A DNA stretch of 64,000 nucleotides. Source: SIG452 sp045638525. Its GTDB lineage: Bacteria; Bacillota; Clostridia; UMGS1840. The notes below the pieces were generated by a model. It had not been told where the DNA came from, did no database searches, and saw only the letters and a program-made list of their open reading frames with translations. The DNA is taken from contig JAZUBQ010000019.1 in NCBI GenBank assembly GCA_045638525.1, forward strand, positions 74,966 through 138,965. Reading direction: 5' to 3'. The position numbers and the translations under genes were made by a program. Shown here in pieces: positions 43,234-52,877 of this stretch; position 1 is the stretch's first letter; each line of letters opens with the position of its first letter.

Positions 43234-44352
43234 TCATTTTTTTTTATTTTTTTCAAAAATACGGTTGATTTTTTCGGCAGCAAGACAAACTTCCTCACGG
43301 GTATTCTGTTTGCAAAAAGAGACACGGATTGCAGTATCCTGGCTGGATTTTGGAACCGAAAACGCTTCTAAAACACGGTTGTTCCCACCTTTTTTCTCCG
43401 AACAAGCAGATCCCGAAGACACAAACACTCCTTCGCTTTCCAACATATGAAGCACAATTTCAGAACGCAAGTTCATAGAAAAATTCACAATGGCTCCCAA
43501 CGTGTTTTTACTGTTACAAACAATTTCGGGAGACAGTTTTTCCAAAAACAATGCCGAAAGTTCCCGAACTGTTTCCATAGGCTTTTCTTCCCTGAAGATT
43601 TTGACTGCTTTGGAAAATCCTGCAATATTTGCTACATTTTCAGTGCCGGAAAACAGTTGGTTTTCCTGACCGCCTCCAAAATACAGAGAAGTAAGAAAAA
43701 TTCCTTTTCTCACATACAAACCACCAATTCCTTTGGGTGCTCCGATTTTATGTCCCGAAAAAGTCATAATATCAGCCCCAAAGTCCCGTACTGAAATATC
43801 CAGTTTTCCGTACGCCTGAATACAGTCGGAATGTAACACGGTTTTCAGTCTTTTTTGGGTAATCATCAGTTTGATTCTTTTAATATCAAACACCGTTCCG
43901 GTTTCGTTATTCACAGCCATCATACTAACCAATGCAGTATTGGCATCCAGATGAGTGTCAAGCCATTCCCAATCCGGCTCATAGTCTTTGATGGGGATAT
44001 ATTCCACAAGATAGCCGTTTTCTGACAAATATTTTCCTACATTATATACAGAGGCGTGTTCTACTGAAGAAATCAGCACCTTATTTCCGCTATGTTTATT
44101 CCGACGAAGATACCCCAAAATCGCCGTGTTATTTGCCAAAGTACCCGAGGCTGCAAAATAAATTTCAGACTCTTTTGCACCAATAGAGTCGGCAACCGTT
44201 TTTCTGGCTTCGGTGATGATATCCTCAGCTTCCATCCCCATCCGATGCAAGGATGATGGATTCCCATATTGATTTTTGAGTACTTCTGTAACAGTTTCGA
44301 TTACCGCATCATAGGGACGGGTAGTCGCCGCATTATCTAAATAAATCATCAT
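43234..44352 (-). CDS. Cysteine desulfurase family protein (NifS/IscS type)
   Basis: 372 residues from the ATG at 44352, six bases after GGAG; earlier Met codons at 44358 and 44364 are less well placed. Family motifs: MIYLDNAATTRP, VEHASVYNVGK, PLP-lysine segment SGHKIGAPKGIGGLYVRKG near residue 200 and the active cysteine in SSGSACSEKKG near 312. It takes sulfur from cysteine for iron-sulfur clusters or tRNA thiolation. No iscU or mnmA is adjacent, so its partner is unknown. It follows the P-type ATPase gene by about 40 bases. Confidence 0.92.
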   Translation of the reverse strand: MMIYLDNAATTRPYDAVIETVTEVLKNQYGNPSSLHRMGMEAEDIITEARKTVADSIGAKESEIYFAASGTLANNTAILGYLRRNKHSGNKVLISSVEHASVYNVGKYLSENGYLVEYIPIKDYEPDWEWLDTHLDANTALVSMMAVNNETGTVFDIKRIKLMITQKRLKTVLHSDCIQAYGKLDISVRDFGADIMTFSGHKIGAPKGIGGLYVRKGIFLTSLYFGGGQENQLFSGTENVANIAGFSKAVKIFREEKPMETVRELSALFLEKLSPEIVCNSKNTLGAIVNFSMNLRSEIVLHMLESEGVFVSSGSACSEKKGGNNRVLEAFSVPKSSQDTAIRVSFCKQNTREEVCLAAEKINRIFEKNKKK

Positions 44353-44393
44353 TTTCATCTCCATTTTTTACTGATGCATCGCTATTATTTATC

Positions 44394-46634
44394 CTATACT
44401 TTGTTTTGTTCTCTTTTATGGAAGATTGCCAGAAGGACCGTCCCCACCGTCATACAGGTTCCCAAAAGAATAAAATCCGAAAGGGATAGTGGCGCAAGAG
44501 TCAGCAATCCCGGAATCCCCAAACAAACAAAAAATCCAACCAATCCGAACAAAACAACGCCTGCTTTCCAGAAACTGAAAGGCAAACTGCAACTCACAAG
44601 TTGAAAAAAGCAAAAGTATGCCGTCAAATAAAAAGACAGCGATTCCTTATGTGGCAAAAATCCGACCTTCTCCAAAATCCCAAAGAAGGTCACAAACAGA
44701 GCAATCAGCACTGCATTAGGCAATGTTTTTCGTAAAACACTGGGTAAAAATTCACAGGAAACAGGCGTATCATTGGGCTCCATTGCCAGAAAAAAGGACG
44801 GAATCCCAACTGTGAAAACACCAATTACAGTGATATACACAGGAGAAAAGGGATAACTGATTCCCAAGAGACTATAAAAAACGCTTAACAATACAGAATA
44901 CACAGTTTTTAGTAAGTATAAACTTGCTACCCGTTCAATATTGTTGACAATCCGTCTCCCCTCTTGCAAAATATGCGGAATCGGCGTAAAATCGGACTCG
45001 CTTAAAACGATTTGCGAAACAGCTTTGGACGCCTGATCCCCATGTGCCATAGCAATCGAAAGATCTGCTTCCTTTAGAGCCAATACATCGTTAACGCCGT
45101 CCCCTACCATAGCAACCGTTTCTCCGTTTTGTTTGAATGCTTCAATCAATAATCGTTTATCCTCCGGGGATACACACCCAAACACAGAATACTGTTTCAC
45201 CAGTTTCTTAAAATGCTCCAATGTTTTTGGCTGATTGGTGATATCAATATAACGATGATATCCAAAAAAGCCCAACTGTTTGGCAATGGCAGAAACAGTT
45301 TCCGGACGATCTCCCGAAATGATTTTCAAATCCACATTCTGGGTATCAAAATAGTCCAAAACCTCACGGGCATTCTTTTTTAAAACATCTGACATTACCA
45401 GAATCGCCATACACTCGCCATCTTTAGAAAGTGCCAGTACCCGTTTGCCCTCGCGCATTTTTTCGTCAACAGTTTTTAAAATTTCTTCCGAAGTAATCAA
45501 TTTCCCAGGTGTACCCAATCGGTAACAAACAGTTCCGACACGTATTTCAGAATACTTCCGCTCGGAAGAAAAGGGAATCGCTTCCTCCCAACAAAGGTCA
45601 GAATCATCTCCATATTGACGAAAAACAGCTTCCATCGTAGGATTTCTTAAGGAAAATGCTTTTGCAAACAGTTTTAAGATTTCCTCACTATGTTCAGAAT
45701 AGGAAATCAACTGTTCCATCCGAATATCTCCGGTGGTTAAGGTCCCCGTCTTATCTAAGCACAGCGTACTGACACGACTTAAACACTCCACTGCTGAAAA
45801 ATGATTCACAACAGCTTTCTTTCTCGCCAATTTCAAAACAGCACTTCCTGCAGTTACGGTAGTAATCAGGTATAAACCCGAAGGAATCATCCCCACAATG
45901 CCTGCTGTGGTGGTAAGTACAGCTGCCTGCCAGGAAAGTTGCTCCCGATAAAAAGTGGATAAAAACAGCAAAATGCCAAGCGGCAGAATAATGAGCGACA
46001 TAATTCGGATAATTTTTTCAATCCCTTCTAAAATCACAGAGCTTTGCTTTTTATATTTTCCTGCTTGTAAGAGCATTTTTGCATATTGGGTATCGTCACC
46101 GATACGAACAGCTTGTGCCAGGCACTCTCCCGACACCAGAAAGCTACCCGAAAACAAGGCTTCTCCCTCTTTTTTGACAATAGAGTCACTTTCTCCCGTC
46201 ATCAGGGCTTCGCTTACTTCCACATAATCTGATGAAAGTACGTTCATATCACAAGGAACCTCATCCCCTGCCTTTAATAAAAGAATGTCTTTTTCTTTAA
46301 TTTCTTCACTCAGAACAGACACTTTACTTCCTTCACAAATTTTGAGATAGGACTTCTGACGCACACTTTTCAGCTGATTGAGTTTGTGCTTTAAATACAA
46401 TTCCTGGCAAATCCCAATCGTTGCATTGGAAATCACAACGCCCATAAACATTCCGTTCTGATAAGAACCTGTCACCATAACCAACACAAACAAAACCAAA
46501 TTCAAAAGATTGAACCAGGTCAATAAATGTTCCTGCAGAATATTCCGGAGGGTTCTGGTCTCCGGCTTTGACATACGATTGGTCATATCGGATTTTTCGT
46601 GTCCGGCAACCAATGGACGGCTGAGTGCTGCCAT
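44394..46634 (-). CDS. Cation-transporting P-type ATPase
   Basis: 746 residues with the P-type ATPase signatures: actuator LMTGESD, phosphorylation motif LDKTGTLTTGD (near residue 291), and the hinge VAMVGDGVNDVLALKEAD. There is no N-terminal metal-binding domain, and about eight to ten membrane helices are present. The TM4 motif reads IPSGLYL (near 250), where Ca2+-type pumps usually have PEGL, so the coordinating glutamate is replaced by serine. The overall pattern is nearest to the CtpE/calcium-like group. The ion is unknown. AAAGGAG is eight bases from the ATG, 16 bases after the upstream gene. Confidence 0.85.
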   Translation of the reverse strand: MAALSRPLVAGHEKSDMTNRMSKPETRTLRNILQEHLLTWFNLLNLVLFVLVMVTGSYQNGMFMGVVISNATIGICQELYLKHKLNQLKSVRQKSYLKICEGSKVSVLSEEIKEKDILLLKAGDEVPCDMNVLSSDYVEVSEALMTGESDSIVKKEGEALFSGSFLVSGECLAQAVRIGDDTQYAKMLLQAGKYKKQSSVILEGIEKIIRIMSLIILPLGILLFLSTFYREQLSWQAAVLTTTAGIVGMIPSGLYLITTVTAGSAVLKLARKKAVVNHFSAVECLSRVSTLCLDKTGTLTTGDIRMEQLISYSEHSEEILKLFAKAFSLRNPTMEAVFRQYGDDSDLCWEEAIPFSSERKYSEIRVGTVCYRLGTPGKLITSEEILKTVDEKMREGKRVLALSKDGECMAILVMSDVLKKNAREVLDYFDTQNVDLKIISGDRPETVSAIAKQLGFFGYHRYIDITNQPKTLEHFKKLVKQYSVFGCVSPEDKRLLIEAFKQNGETVAMVGDGVNDVLALKEADLSIAMAHGDQASKAVSQIVLSESDFTPIPHILQEGRRIVNNIERVASLYLLKTVYSVLLSVFYSLLGISYPFSPVYITVIGVFTVGIPSFFLAMEPNDTPVSCEFLPSVLRKTLPNAVLIALFVTFFGILEKVGFLPHKESLSFYLTAYFCFFQLVSCSLPFSFWKAGVVLFGLVGFFVCLGIPGLLTLAPLSLSDFILLGTCMTVGTVLLAIFHKREQNKV

Positions 46635-46649
46635 AATGAATCTCCTTTG

Positions 46650-47462
46650 TTAAAACGAAACTTCGGCATACAGAGGATAGTGGTCTGAAATCATTTCAAC
46701 TATTACTTCTTGGTTTATAAATTGAACCGGCTGATTGCCGTTTTTGGCAAAAATATAATCAATTTTACGAACAGGATGAAAGGATGGGAACGTGAAAGGG
46801 TTTTCTTTGGAAAACGCTTCTGTCATACTTTCATAAATAAGTTCTAAACGACCGCTGTCAGGCGTGGTATTAAAATCCCCCATCAATAGCATTGGCGTAG
46901 CAACCGTTGCACTTTCTTGCAAGAAAGTTTCAACTGCCAGTTCCTGTTCTTTCGGTTGTCCTCCAAAATGACTCACAAATACTGTCACCTCTTCAGGAAC
47001 TAACAGAACTGCTTTTAAAAAACAACGGGGTTCCCGATTGGCATTCTCCATAGGCGGAATCTTTATTATTTCGTATGATTTGATAGGAAACCGAGATAAC
47101 AAGGCGGTACCGTAGCTCCCTTCTCCGGGAAACTCCACTGCTTTGGCAAAGGCAAAGTTTTTGTTTGTTTTCTTTGCCAAGATCTCCGCCTGATTGGAAT
47201 AATAGGGAGACGCTCCTGCTCCGCGCACTTCATTTAGTGCAATAATATCACAGTCGTACCGGCAAAGCAAATCGGAAATCGGTTCTAAATTCACATTTTG
47301 GTACCATTGCTCTATCCGTTGGGAAGCTTTTTCTTCCTGCAGCAGTCTCTCAGTTAACTCATAACCAAAACACAAAGGGCCGTTAGGACTTTGGTTGAGG
47401 TTTACAAGTTCTCTGTAGTCGGCACCGTGACACATATTAAAGGTCATCACTTTCAGTTTCAT
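46650..47462 (-). CDS. Endonuclease/exonuclease/phosphatase-family protein
   Basis: 270 residues from ATG 47462; an upstream in-frame start at 47516 lies in the gap after tyrS. Motifs of the EEP superfamily: MTFNMCHG, IIALNEVRG, GTALLSRFPI, LLMGDFNTTPDS and DHYPLYAEV, with metal ligands in NE, GDFN and DH. No signal peptide. Substrate could be nucleic acid, a phospholipid or a phosphoinositide-like ester; I cannot decide. It is followed by the P-type ATPase 16 bases later, so the two are cotranscribed. Confidence 0.85.
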   Translation of the reverse strand: MKLKVMTFNMCHGADYRELVNLNQSPNGPLCFGYELTERLLQEEKASQRIEQWYQNVNLEPISDLLCRYDCDIIALNEVRGAGASPYYSNQAEILAKKTNKNFAFAKAVEFPGEGSYGTALLSRFPIKSYEIIKIPPMENANREPRCFLKAVLLVPEEVTVFVSHFGGQPKEQELAVETFLQESATVATPMLLMGDFNTTPDSGRLELIYESMTEAFSKENPFTFPSFHPVRKIDYIFAKNGNQPVQFINQEVIVEMISDHYPLYAEVSF

Positions 47463-47492
47463 AGAAATACCACTCACAACAAAATAAAAGAG

Positions 47493-47524
47493 ATTCAGGC
47501 GCAAAAAATCTTTCACGCCTGAAT
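47493..47524 (-). terminator. Hairpin after tyrS (probable terminator)
   Basis: ATTCAGGCG and CGCCTGAAT form a nine-base stem around 47493-47501 and 47516-47524, 20 bases behind the tyrS stop. The following T-run is interrupted (CTCTTTTATTTTG), so termination may be partial. Confidence 0.6.
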
Positions 47525-47543
47525 TTTCTATTTTTTACTATTC

Positions 47544-48770
47544 TTATCCTTTGATAACAACTTTAAAGAAAGCTTTTTTGCCTTTCTTCACAATAATGAA
47601 GCCTTCTTTTTCAAAATCAGCTTTGGTAACATTCATCATAGGATCGGTCACCTTGTCATCACCAATAGACAAACCGTTCTGCTGAATCAGTCTTCTTGCT
47701 TCCCCCTTGGAAGGAACAATACCGGTATTTGCCAGTAAATCTAAAACACCAATGGAATCGCCGAAATCTTCGATTTCTTTGGTGGGCATATCAGCAGATA
47801 CGCCGCCTCCGCTAAATACAGCTTCTGCAGCAGCTTTCACCTTGTTTGCTTCTTCCTCACCGTGAACCAGCTTGGTCACTTCATAAGCAAGAATTTTCTT
47901 TGCCTGATTGAGTTCAGCGCCTTCCCATTGTTCCATTTTGCGAATCTCGTCCATGGGAACAAAGGTTAACAGTTTAATACATTTAATAACATCGGCATCG
48001 GAAACATTCACCCAATACTGATAGAAATCATAAGGAGAAGTTTTATTGGGATCCAGCCACACTGCACCGGATGCAGTTTTTCCCATCTTTTTGCCTTCGC
48101 TGTTGGTAAGCAGAGTGAAGGTCATGCCGTAAACCTGTTTCTGGTCTTTTCTACGGCAAAGTTCCAGACCGCCTAAAATGTTGGACCACTGGTCGTCGCC
48201 GCCCAGCTCGATTTTACAGTCATATTTTCTGCTTAACATCAGAAAATCGTAACTTTGCATCAACATATAGTTGAATTCCAGGAAGGAAAGTCCTTTTTCC
48301 AATCTCTGCTTAAAGCATTCTGCCTGAAGCATTTTGTTAACTGAGAAGCAAGAACCGATATCGCGTAAAAATTCTACATAATTTAAATCCAGAAGCCAGT
48401 CCGCATTATTTACCATAATCGCTTTGTCATCGGAGAAATCCACCACGCTGGAAAGCTGTTTTTTAAAACATTCGCAGTTATGATCGATGGTTTCCTTCGT
48501 CATCATCTGACGCATATCAGTTCTGCCGGAGGGGTCACCGATGTGTCCGGTACCACCACCAACTAAAGCAATCGGCTTATGTCCATGCAACTGCATATGA
48601 CGCATAACAACCATCTGCAAAAAGTGTCCTACATGCAAACTATCTGCCGTAGGGTCAAAACCAATATAAAAGGTTACCTTTTCTTTCCCTAATAACTCTC
48701 TGATTTCTGCCTCATGTGTAGTCTGAGCAATCAGTCCTCTTTCTTGTAACACATCAAATACGTTTTCCAT
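47544..48770 (-). CDS. tyrS: Tyrosyl-tRNA synthetase
   Basis: 408 residues, starting MENVFDVLQERGLIAQTTHE. Class I signatures are DSLHVGHFLQM (HIGH-like) and KMGKTASG (KMSKS-like). The C-terminal S4-like RNA-binding domain shows KGEARRLIQQNGLSI. The longer open frame to 48920 is overlapping ispG and is not the start; the ATG at 48770 follows GGAAGGG. It is the last gene of uppS-cdsA-dxr-rseP-ispG-tyrS. No T-box precedes it, in contrast to many Bacillota tyrS genes. Confidence 0.96.
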   Translation of the reverse strand: MENVFDVLQERGLIAQTTHEAEIRELLGKEKVTFYIGFDPTADSLHVGHFLQMVVMRHMQLHGHKPIALVGGGTGHIGDPSGRTDMRQMMTKETIDHNCECFKKQLSSVVDFSDDKAIMVNNADWLLDLNYVEFLRDIGSCFSVNKMLQAECFKQRLEKGLSFLEFNYMLMQSYDFLMLSRKYDCKIELGGDDQWSNILGGLELCRRKDQKQVYGMTFTLLTNSEGKKMGKTASGAVWLDPNKTSPYDFYQYWVNVSDADVIKCIKLLTFVPMDEIRKMEQWEGAELNQAKKILAYEVTKLVHGEEEANKVKAAAEAVFSGGGVSADMPTKEIEDFGDSIGVLDLLANTGIVPSKGEARRLIQQNGLSIGDDKVTDPMMNVTKADFEKEGFIIVKKGKKAFFKVVIKG

Positions 48771-48789
48771 TGTTTTTCCCTTCCTTTTC

Positions 48790-49848
48790 TTACATTTGCT
48801 CGATTTTATTGAGTAAAGTTTGTACAATTTCACTTTCGGGGAGTGTTTGGGTGATGTTGGAATTTCCGTTTTCATCCTTTTCAAACAGAACTGCCTTTCC
48901 GTCGCCCCCTGCGATGCCAATGTCGCAATCTTTCGCTTCCCCGGGACCGTTCACCACGCACCCCATCACCGCAACCTTCAGCGGTTTATGTATATGTTTT
49001 GTTTTTTCTTTTACTTCTTTTGCCAGAGAAATAATATCAATTTTCGTTCTGCCGCAGGTGGGACAAGCGATGACCTCAACCCATTCTTTTCGCCGTCCTG
49101 TAGCTGTTAAAATCGCTTTTGCAGCATCAATTTCTTCCTCAACCGATTCGGTTAACGATACCCGCAAAGTATCCCCGATGCCGTTTCTGAGCAAGGTACC
49201 AATGCCGATAGCGTTTTTGGTTACGCCCCAGATTCCGCCCCCTGCCTCGGTTACACCTAAGTGCAAGGGATATGGGAACACCTCACTTGCCAGAGTATAT
49301 GCCTGAATATTTTTTTCCACATCAGATACTTTAAGTGAAAGCACGATATCGTGAAAATCCAGTTCTTCCAACACTTGAATCTGTTCCTTTGCCGCCTCCA
49401 TCAAAGCTTCAGGGGTCACTCCCCCATACTTTTCCAATATGGGTTTCGGCAAAGAACCGCCGTTTACCCCCACACGAATGGGAACCCCACGCTTTTTACA
49501 AGCATCCACCACCTGTTTGACACGATCCCTGTCTCCGATATTGCCCGGATTGATACGAACCTTATCCACCCCTTGTTCTACTGCCTGAATGGCAAGACGG
49601 TAATCAAAGTGGATATCTGCAACCAGGGGAATGTGAATTTGTTCTTTGATTTTACTGATGGCTTTGGCAGCCTCTTCGTCATTGACGGTAGCACGGACAA
49701 TTTCACAACCGCACTGCTCTAAAGATAAAATTTGTTTGACCGTCGCTTCCGCATCAGCAGTGGGCGTATTAGTCATTGATTGAATGGCAACCCTTTCTCC
49801 GCCACCGATGAAACGGTCTCCAATTTTAACTTTTCTAACTTGTTTCAT
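48790..49848 (-). CDS. ispG: 4-hydroxy-3-methylbut-2-enyl diphosphate synthase
   Basis: 352 residues. GGERVAIQSMTNTPT, VADIHFDYRLAI, RVGVNGGSL and the iron-sulfur cysteines in ACPTCGRTKID and GCVVNGPGEAKDCDIGIAGG are the GcpE/IspG family marks. It performs the penultimate step of the non-mevalonate isoprenoid pathway, reducing MEcPP with a [4Fe-4S] cluster. GGAG lies six to eight bases before ATG 49848; a Met two codons upstream is less suited. It follows rseP by 12 bases. Confidence 0.96.
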   Translation of the reverse strand: MKQVRKVKIGDRFIGGGERVAIQSMTNTPTADAEATVKQILSLEQCGCEIVRATVNDEEAAKAISKIKEQIHIPLVADIHFDYRLAIQAVEQGVDKVRINPGNIGDRDRVKQVVDACKKRGVPIRVGVNGGSLPKPILEKYGGVTPEALMEAAKEQIQVLEELDFHDIVLSLKVSDVEKNIQAYTLASEVFPYPLHLGVTEAGGGIWGVTKNAIGIGTLLRNGIGDTLRVSLTESVEEEIDAAKAILTATGRRKEWVEVIACPTCGRTKIDIISLAKEVKEKTKHIHKPLKVAVMGCVVNGPGEAKDCDIGIAGGDGKAVLFEKDENGNSNITQTLPESEIVQTLLNKIEQM

Positions 49849-49860
49849 AAGCATCTCCTG

Positions 49861-50883
49861 CTATTTCTGAAATAGCCTTATGATATCGTTTTTGGTAATA
49901 TATAACATAAATACAATCAAAATTGCAAATCCGATGAAATGAACGATTCCTTCGTGTTCCGGTTTTAATTTCCTACGGGTAATCATTTCCCACAGGACGA
50001 AGACAATACGACCACCATCCAATGCAGGCAAAGGTAGCAAATTGACTACGCCAAGATTCAAACTGATAAGAAGTGCAATGAAAAGAACGTCATAAATTCC
50101 GCTTTTCACTGCTGTGCCGATTTCGTTTACAATGCCAACAGGGCCTGACATTTGATTAACGGAAACCGATCCGGTAAACATTCCAAAGAAAGATTGATAA
50201 GTCATTTTCACAATGGAAAATGCTTCAAAATAAGAATAAGAAATCACATTCCAAAGATTTTTTTCCTGTGATTGGCGAATAATACCAAGATAGGAATAAT
50301 CTCCTTGTACGGTCAACGGCACTTGAAAGGACAACTTTTCACCCATTCGGTCAACCGCCACCGAAACTGTCTCTTTTCCTTGCAATGCCATATTCAAATC
50401 CAGATGCGTATGGATTCGATTGCCGTCCACAGTGGTGATGACATCGCCGGGCAAAATTCCGGCTGCTTCAGCTCCCATCCCTTCTTGCAAGGAAGCCACT
50501 TCCATCGTGGGTAATACCGAAAGATTCGGATTGATTCCGTTGGATAAAACCAATAAAAACAATCCAAGCAACAAATTCATAAACGCACCGGCAAATAACA
50601 CGATAAACCGTTGCCACGGTTTTTTTCGGGAAAAAGCCCCTTCACTTTCGGAAGCTTCATCTTCCCCTTCCATTTTGACATAGCCACCCATGGGAATCAA
50701 ACGTACGGAATACAAAGTATCTCCCCACTGTTTCCCCCATAATTTGGGTCCCATGCCAATGGCAAACTCATGTACGGTAACGCCAAACAGCTTTGCAGTG
50801 ATAAAATGACCCAACTCATGAATCAAAATAATCAAACCAAAAATCAGTATCACACAAAGGGCTGTTAAAAGTCCGGTCATCAA
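49861..50883 (-). CDS. rseP: Site-2 intramembrane zinc protease RseP
   Basis: 340 residues. The first helix carries the zinc motif HELGH (residues 22-26). One PDZ domain is near 120-180 (EAAGILPGDVITTVDG), and NLLPLPALDGGRIVF gives the third zinc ligand. It cleaves membrane-embedded substrates such as anti-sigma factors or signal-peptide remnants. In Bacillota the gene commonly lies between dxr and proS or ispG. GGAGG precedes the ATG. Confidence 0.95.
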   Translation of the reverse strand: MMTGLLTALCVILIFGLIILIHELGHFITAKLFGVTVHEFAIGMGPKLWGKQWGDTLYSVRLIPMGGYVKMEGEDEASESEGAFSRKKPWQRFIVLFAGAFMNLLLGLFLLVLSNGINPNLSVLPTMEVASLQEGMGAEAAGILPGDVITTVDGNRIHTHLDLNMALQGKETVSVAVDRMGEKLSFQVPLTVQGDYSYLGIIRQSQEKNLWNVISYSYFEAFSIVKMTYQSFFGMFTGSVSVNQMSGPVGIVNEIGTAVKSGIYDVLFIALLISLNLGVVNLLPLPALDGGRIVFVLWEMITRRKLKPEHEGIVHFIGFAILIVFMLYITKNDIIRLFQK

Positions 50884-50898
50884 ATTTCCTCCAATTCG

Positions 50899-52041
50899 TT
50901 AGTTACACTTATCAGACAACAATGCTCTTGCATAATTTTTTGCCCAAAGGTCAACAGAAAATACATCTTCCAATGTATAATCTATAATTGCGGTATGCGC
51001 CTGCATCGTCTGTTCAATCAATTCCGGGATTTGAGTAAAGCCAAGCTTCCCGTGTAAAAATGCATCCACTGCAACTTCGTTGGCACCATTCAACACACAG
51101 GGCATGGTACCGCCGATTGCCAACGCATCATATGCCAACTGCAAACAGCGGAATTTTTCTGTGTTCGGTTCATAAAAACTTAAAGTCCCCAATTTACAAA
51201 AATCCACTTCCCCCGCATCACTTTCCAATCGGTTGGGATAAGTCAGCGACAACTGAATGGGAATGGTCATATCGGGAGTTCCAAGCTGCGCAATAATCGC
51301 ATGATCCACATATTCTACCATCGAATGAATGATGCTTTCTCTATGCACCAATACCTTGATGGGTTTATGGGCAAATAAATGGTAGGCTTCAATTACTTCC
51401 AGTCCCTTATTCATAAGAGTGGCGGAATCAATGGTAATTTTCTGCCCCATATCCCAGTTCGGATGTTTTAAGGCATCCTCAGGACGAATATCATCTAACG
51501 TTTCTCTTCCAAAAAACGGACCACCGGATGCAGTTAACAAAATCTGTTTCACTTCGCGGTCACAATTTCCCAATAAACATTGAAAAATGGCTGAATGTTC
51601 GGAATCAACGGGGAAAATCGTCACCCCGTGTTCTTGTGCCAAATCCATAATGAGCTGTCCGGCACACACAATGGTTTCTTTATTGGCAAGAGCCAGTTTC
51701 TTTTTGGAAACAATTCCGGCAACCGCAGGTTTTAATCCCGCACTGCCCACAATGGCATCCAAGAGCGTGTCAGCATCACTTTCCTGAATCTGGCGAACCA
51801 ATTCCTCCTCACCGGATAAAACCTGACAATCAGGACATAATTTTTTCACTTCTTCCAATGCGTTTGCATCACCAATATGAAGTGTTTTCACGCCAAATTC
51901 TTTTGCTTGTTCACAAAGAAGCTGATAATTTTTCCCACAGGATAACCCCGCCACACGAATTCCGTGTTTTTTACAAACTGCCAATGCCTGAGTACCGATA
52001 GAACCGGTAGAACCGGCAATATAAAGCGATTTTGTTTGCAT
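50899..52041 (-). CDS. dxr: 1-deoxy-D-xylulose 5-phosphate reductoisomerase
   Basis: 380 residues. SLYIAGSTGSIGTQALAV is the NADPH-binding start; NKETIVCAG, PVDSEHSAIFQCL, TASGGPF and NKGLEVIEA contain the metal and substrate residues. It converts DXP to MEP, the committed step of the non-mevalonate pathway; its neighbour ispG acts later in the same pathway. The gene is four bases after cdsA and 16 before rseP. Confidence 0.97.
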   Translation of the reverse strand: MQTKSLYIAGSTGSIGTQALAVCKKHGIRVAGLSCGKNYQLLCEQAKEFGVKTLHIGDANALEEVKKLCPDCQVLSGEEELVRQIQESDADTLLDAIVGSAGLKPAVAGIVSKKKLALANKETIVCAGQLIMDLAQEHGVTIFPVDSEHSAIFQCLLGNCDREVKQILLTASGGPFFGRETLDDIRPEDALKHPNWDMGQKITIDSATLMNKGLEVIEAYHLFAHKPIKVLVHRESIIHSMVEYVDHAIIAQLGTPDMTIPIQLSLTYPNRLESDAGEVDFCKLGTLSFYEPNTEKFRCLQLAYDALAIGGTMPCVLNGANEVAVDAFLHGKLGFTQIPELIEQTMQAHTAIIDYTLEDVFSVDLWAKNYARALLSDKCN

Positions 52042-52044
52042 CCC

Positions 52045-52860
52045 TTAATACCTCATAATCTGCAGTCCAAAGGTAATCACAAAAATATATACCATTGGTC
52101 CTGCAAATATCACACTATCCAACCGATCCAGCATACCGCCGTGACCGGGCATCACATTTCCGAAATCTTTCACATTTGCCTGACGTTTCAAGGCAGACAT
52201 GGTTAAATCTCCAAGCTGACCTGATACGGAACATAACAACGCAAGTCCATAAAATGCCACGGGCGCAACCGAAATCCTGAATCCAAACTTCAACACCAAC
52301 GCAAATAGGAAAAATCCAACCACAGAACCGACCAATCCGCCAATACTTCCGGAAATGGTTTTCTTGGGACTTAACGCTTCACACAGTTTGGGTCCACCAA
52401 AGGCTCTGCCCACGAAAAACGCTCCGATGTCAGACAAAAACGCTCCGATAAACGGCATCCATACATAGAAAATTCCAAAATCAGGAATCTTTCGGAGAGT
52501 AACCAACAAATTTAAAGAAACGGGAATCATCAAAGATAAAAACAGAACCAATACGATGTCCTTTACCGTAACTTTTTGCGGAACAGCCACCATCACGCCG
52601 GAAAGAACAATCAAACTTAAAAACAACAACCCTGCAATTTGGGAAAAATTCCAATTCCCCAGGAATGGTGCCGCTATGCAACAAGTCAATCCCACCAAAA
52701 GGAATATGGGATTTTTATGGTAGGAAAACACAATGAATCCTTCCGCCAGACACCACACAGAAAGCAGTGCGGCACAAATACCGATTACCCACACATCACA
52801 AAATAAAATTACAATCAAAATAACAGCAGCAACAACTCCGCTTATCAATCTTGCCAGCAT
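52045..52860 (-). CDS. cdsA: Phosphatidate cytidylyltransferase
   Basis: 271 residues, about eight membrane helices. The C-terminal signature is split between SDIGAFFVGRAFGGPKL, LSPKKTISGSIGG and KDFGNVMPGHGGMLDRLDS, which holds the metal-binding Asp residues. It makes CDP-diacylglycerol from phosphatidate and CTP, the entry to anionic phospholipids. It follows uppS by 18 bases. Membrane-localised. Confidence 0.96.
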   Translation of the reverse strand: MLARLISGVVAAVILIVILFCDVWVIGICAALLSVWCLAEGFIVFSYHKNPIFLLVGLTCCIAAPFLGNWNFSQIAGLLFLSLIVLSGVMVAVPQKVTVKDIVLVLFLSLMIPVSLNLLVTLRKIPDFGIFYVWMPFIGAFLSDIGAFFVGRAFGGPKLCEALSPKKTISGSIGGLVGSVVGFFLFALVLKFGFRISVAPVAFYGLALLCSVSGQLGDLTMSALKRQANVKDFGNVMPGHGGMLDRLDSVIFAGPMVYIFVITFGLQIMRY

Positions 52861-52877
52861 AAAAACACCTGCCTTTT

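Noticed and set aside
47493..47524. T-box or other riboswitch near tyrS
   Set aside because: The structure is downstream of tyrS in the direction of transcription and is a simple hairpin; no T-box core sequence is present.
48770..48920. Fifty extra residues at the N-terminus of TyrS
   Set aside because: They overlap the end of ispG out of frame and do not match the family; the ATG at 48770 has a good ribosome site.
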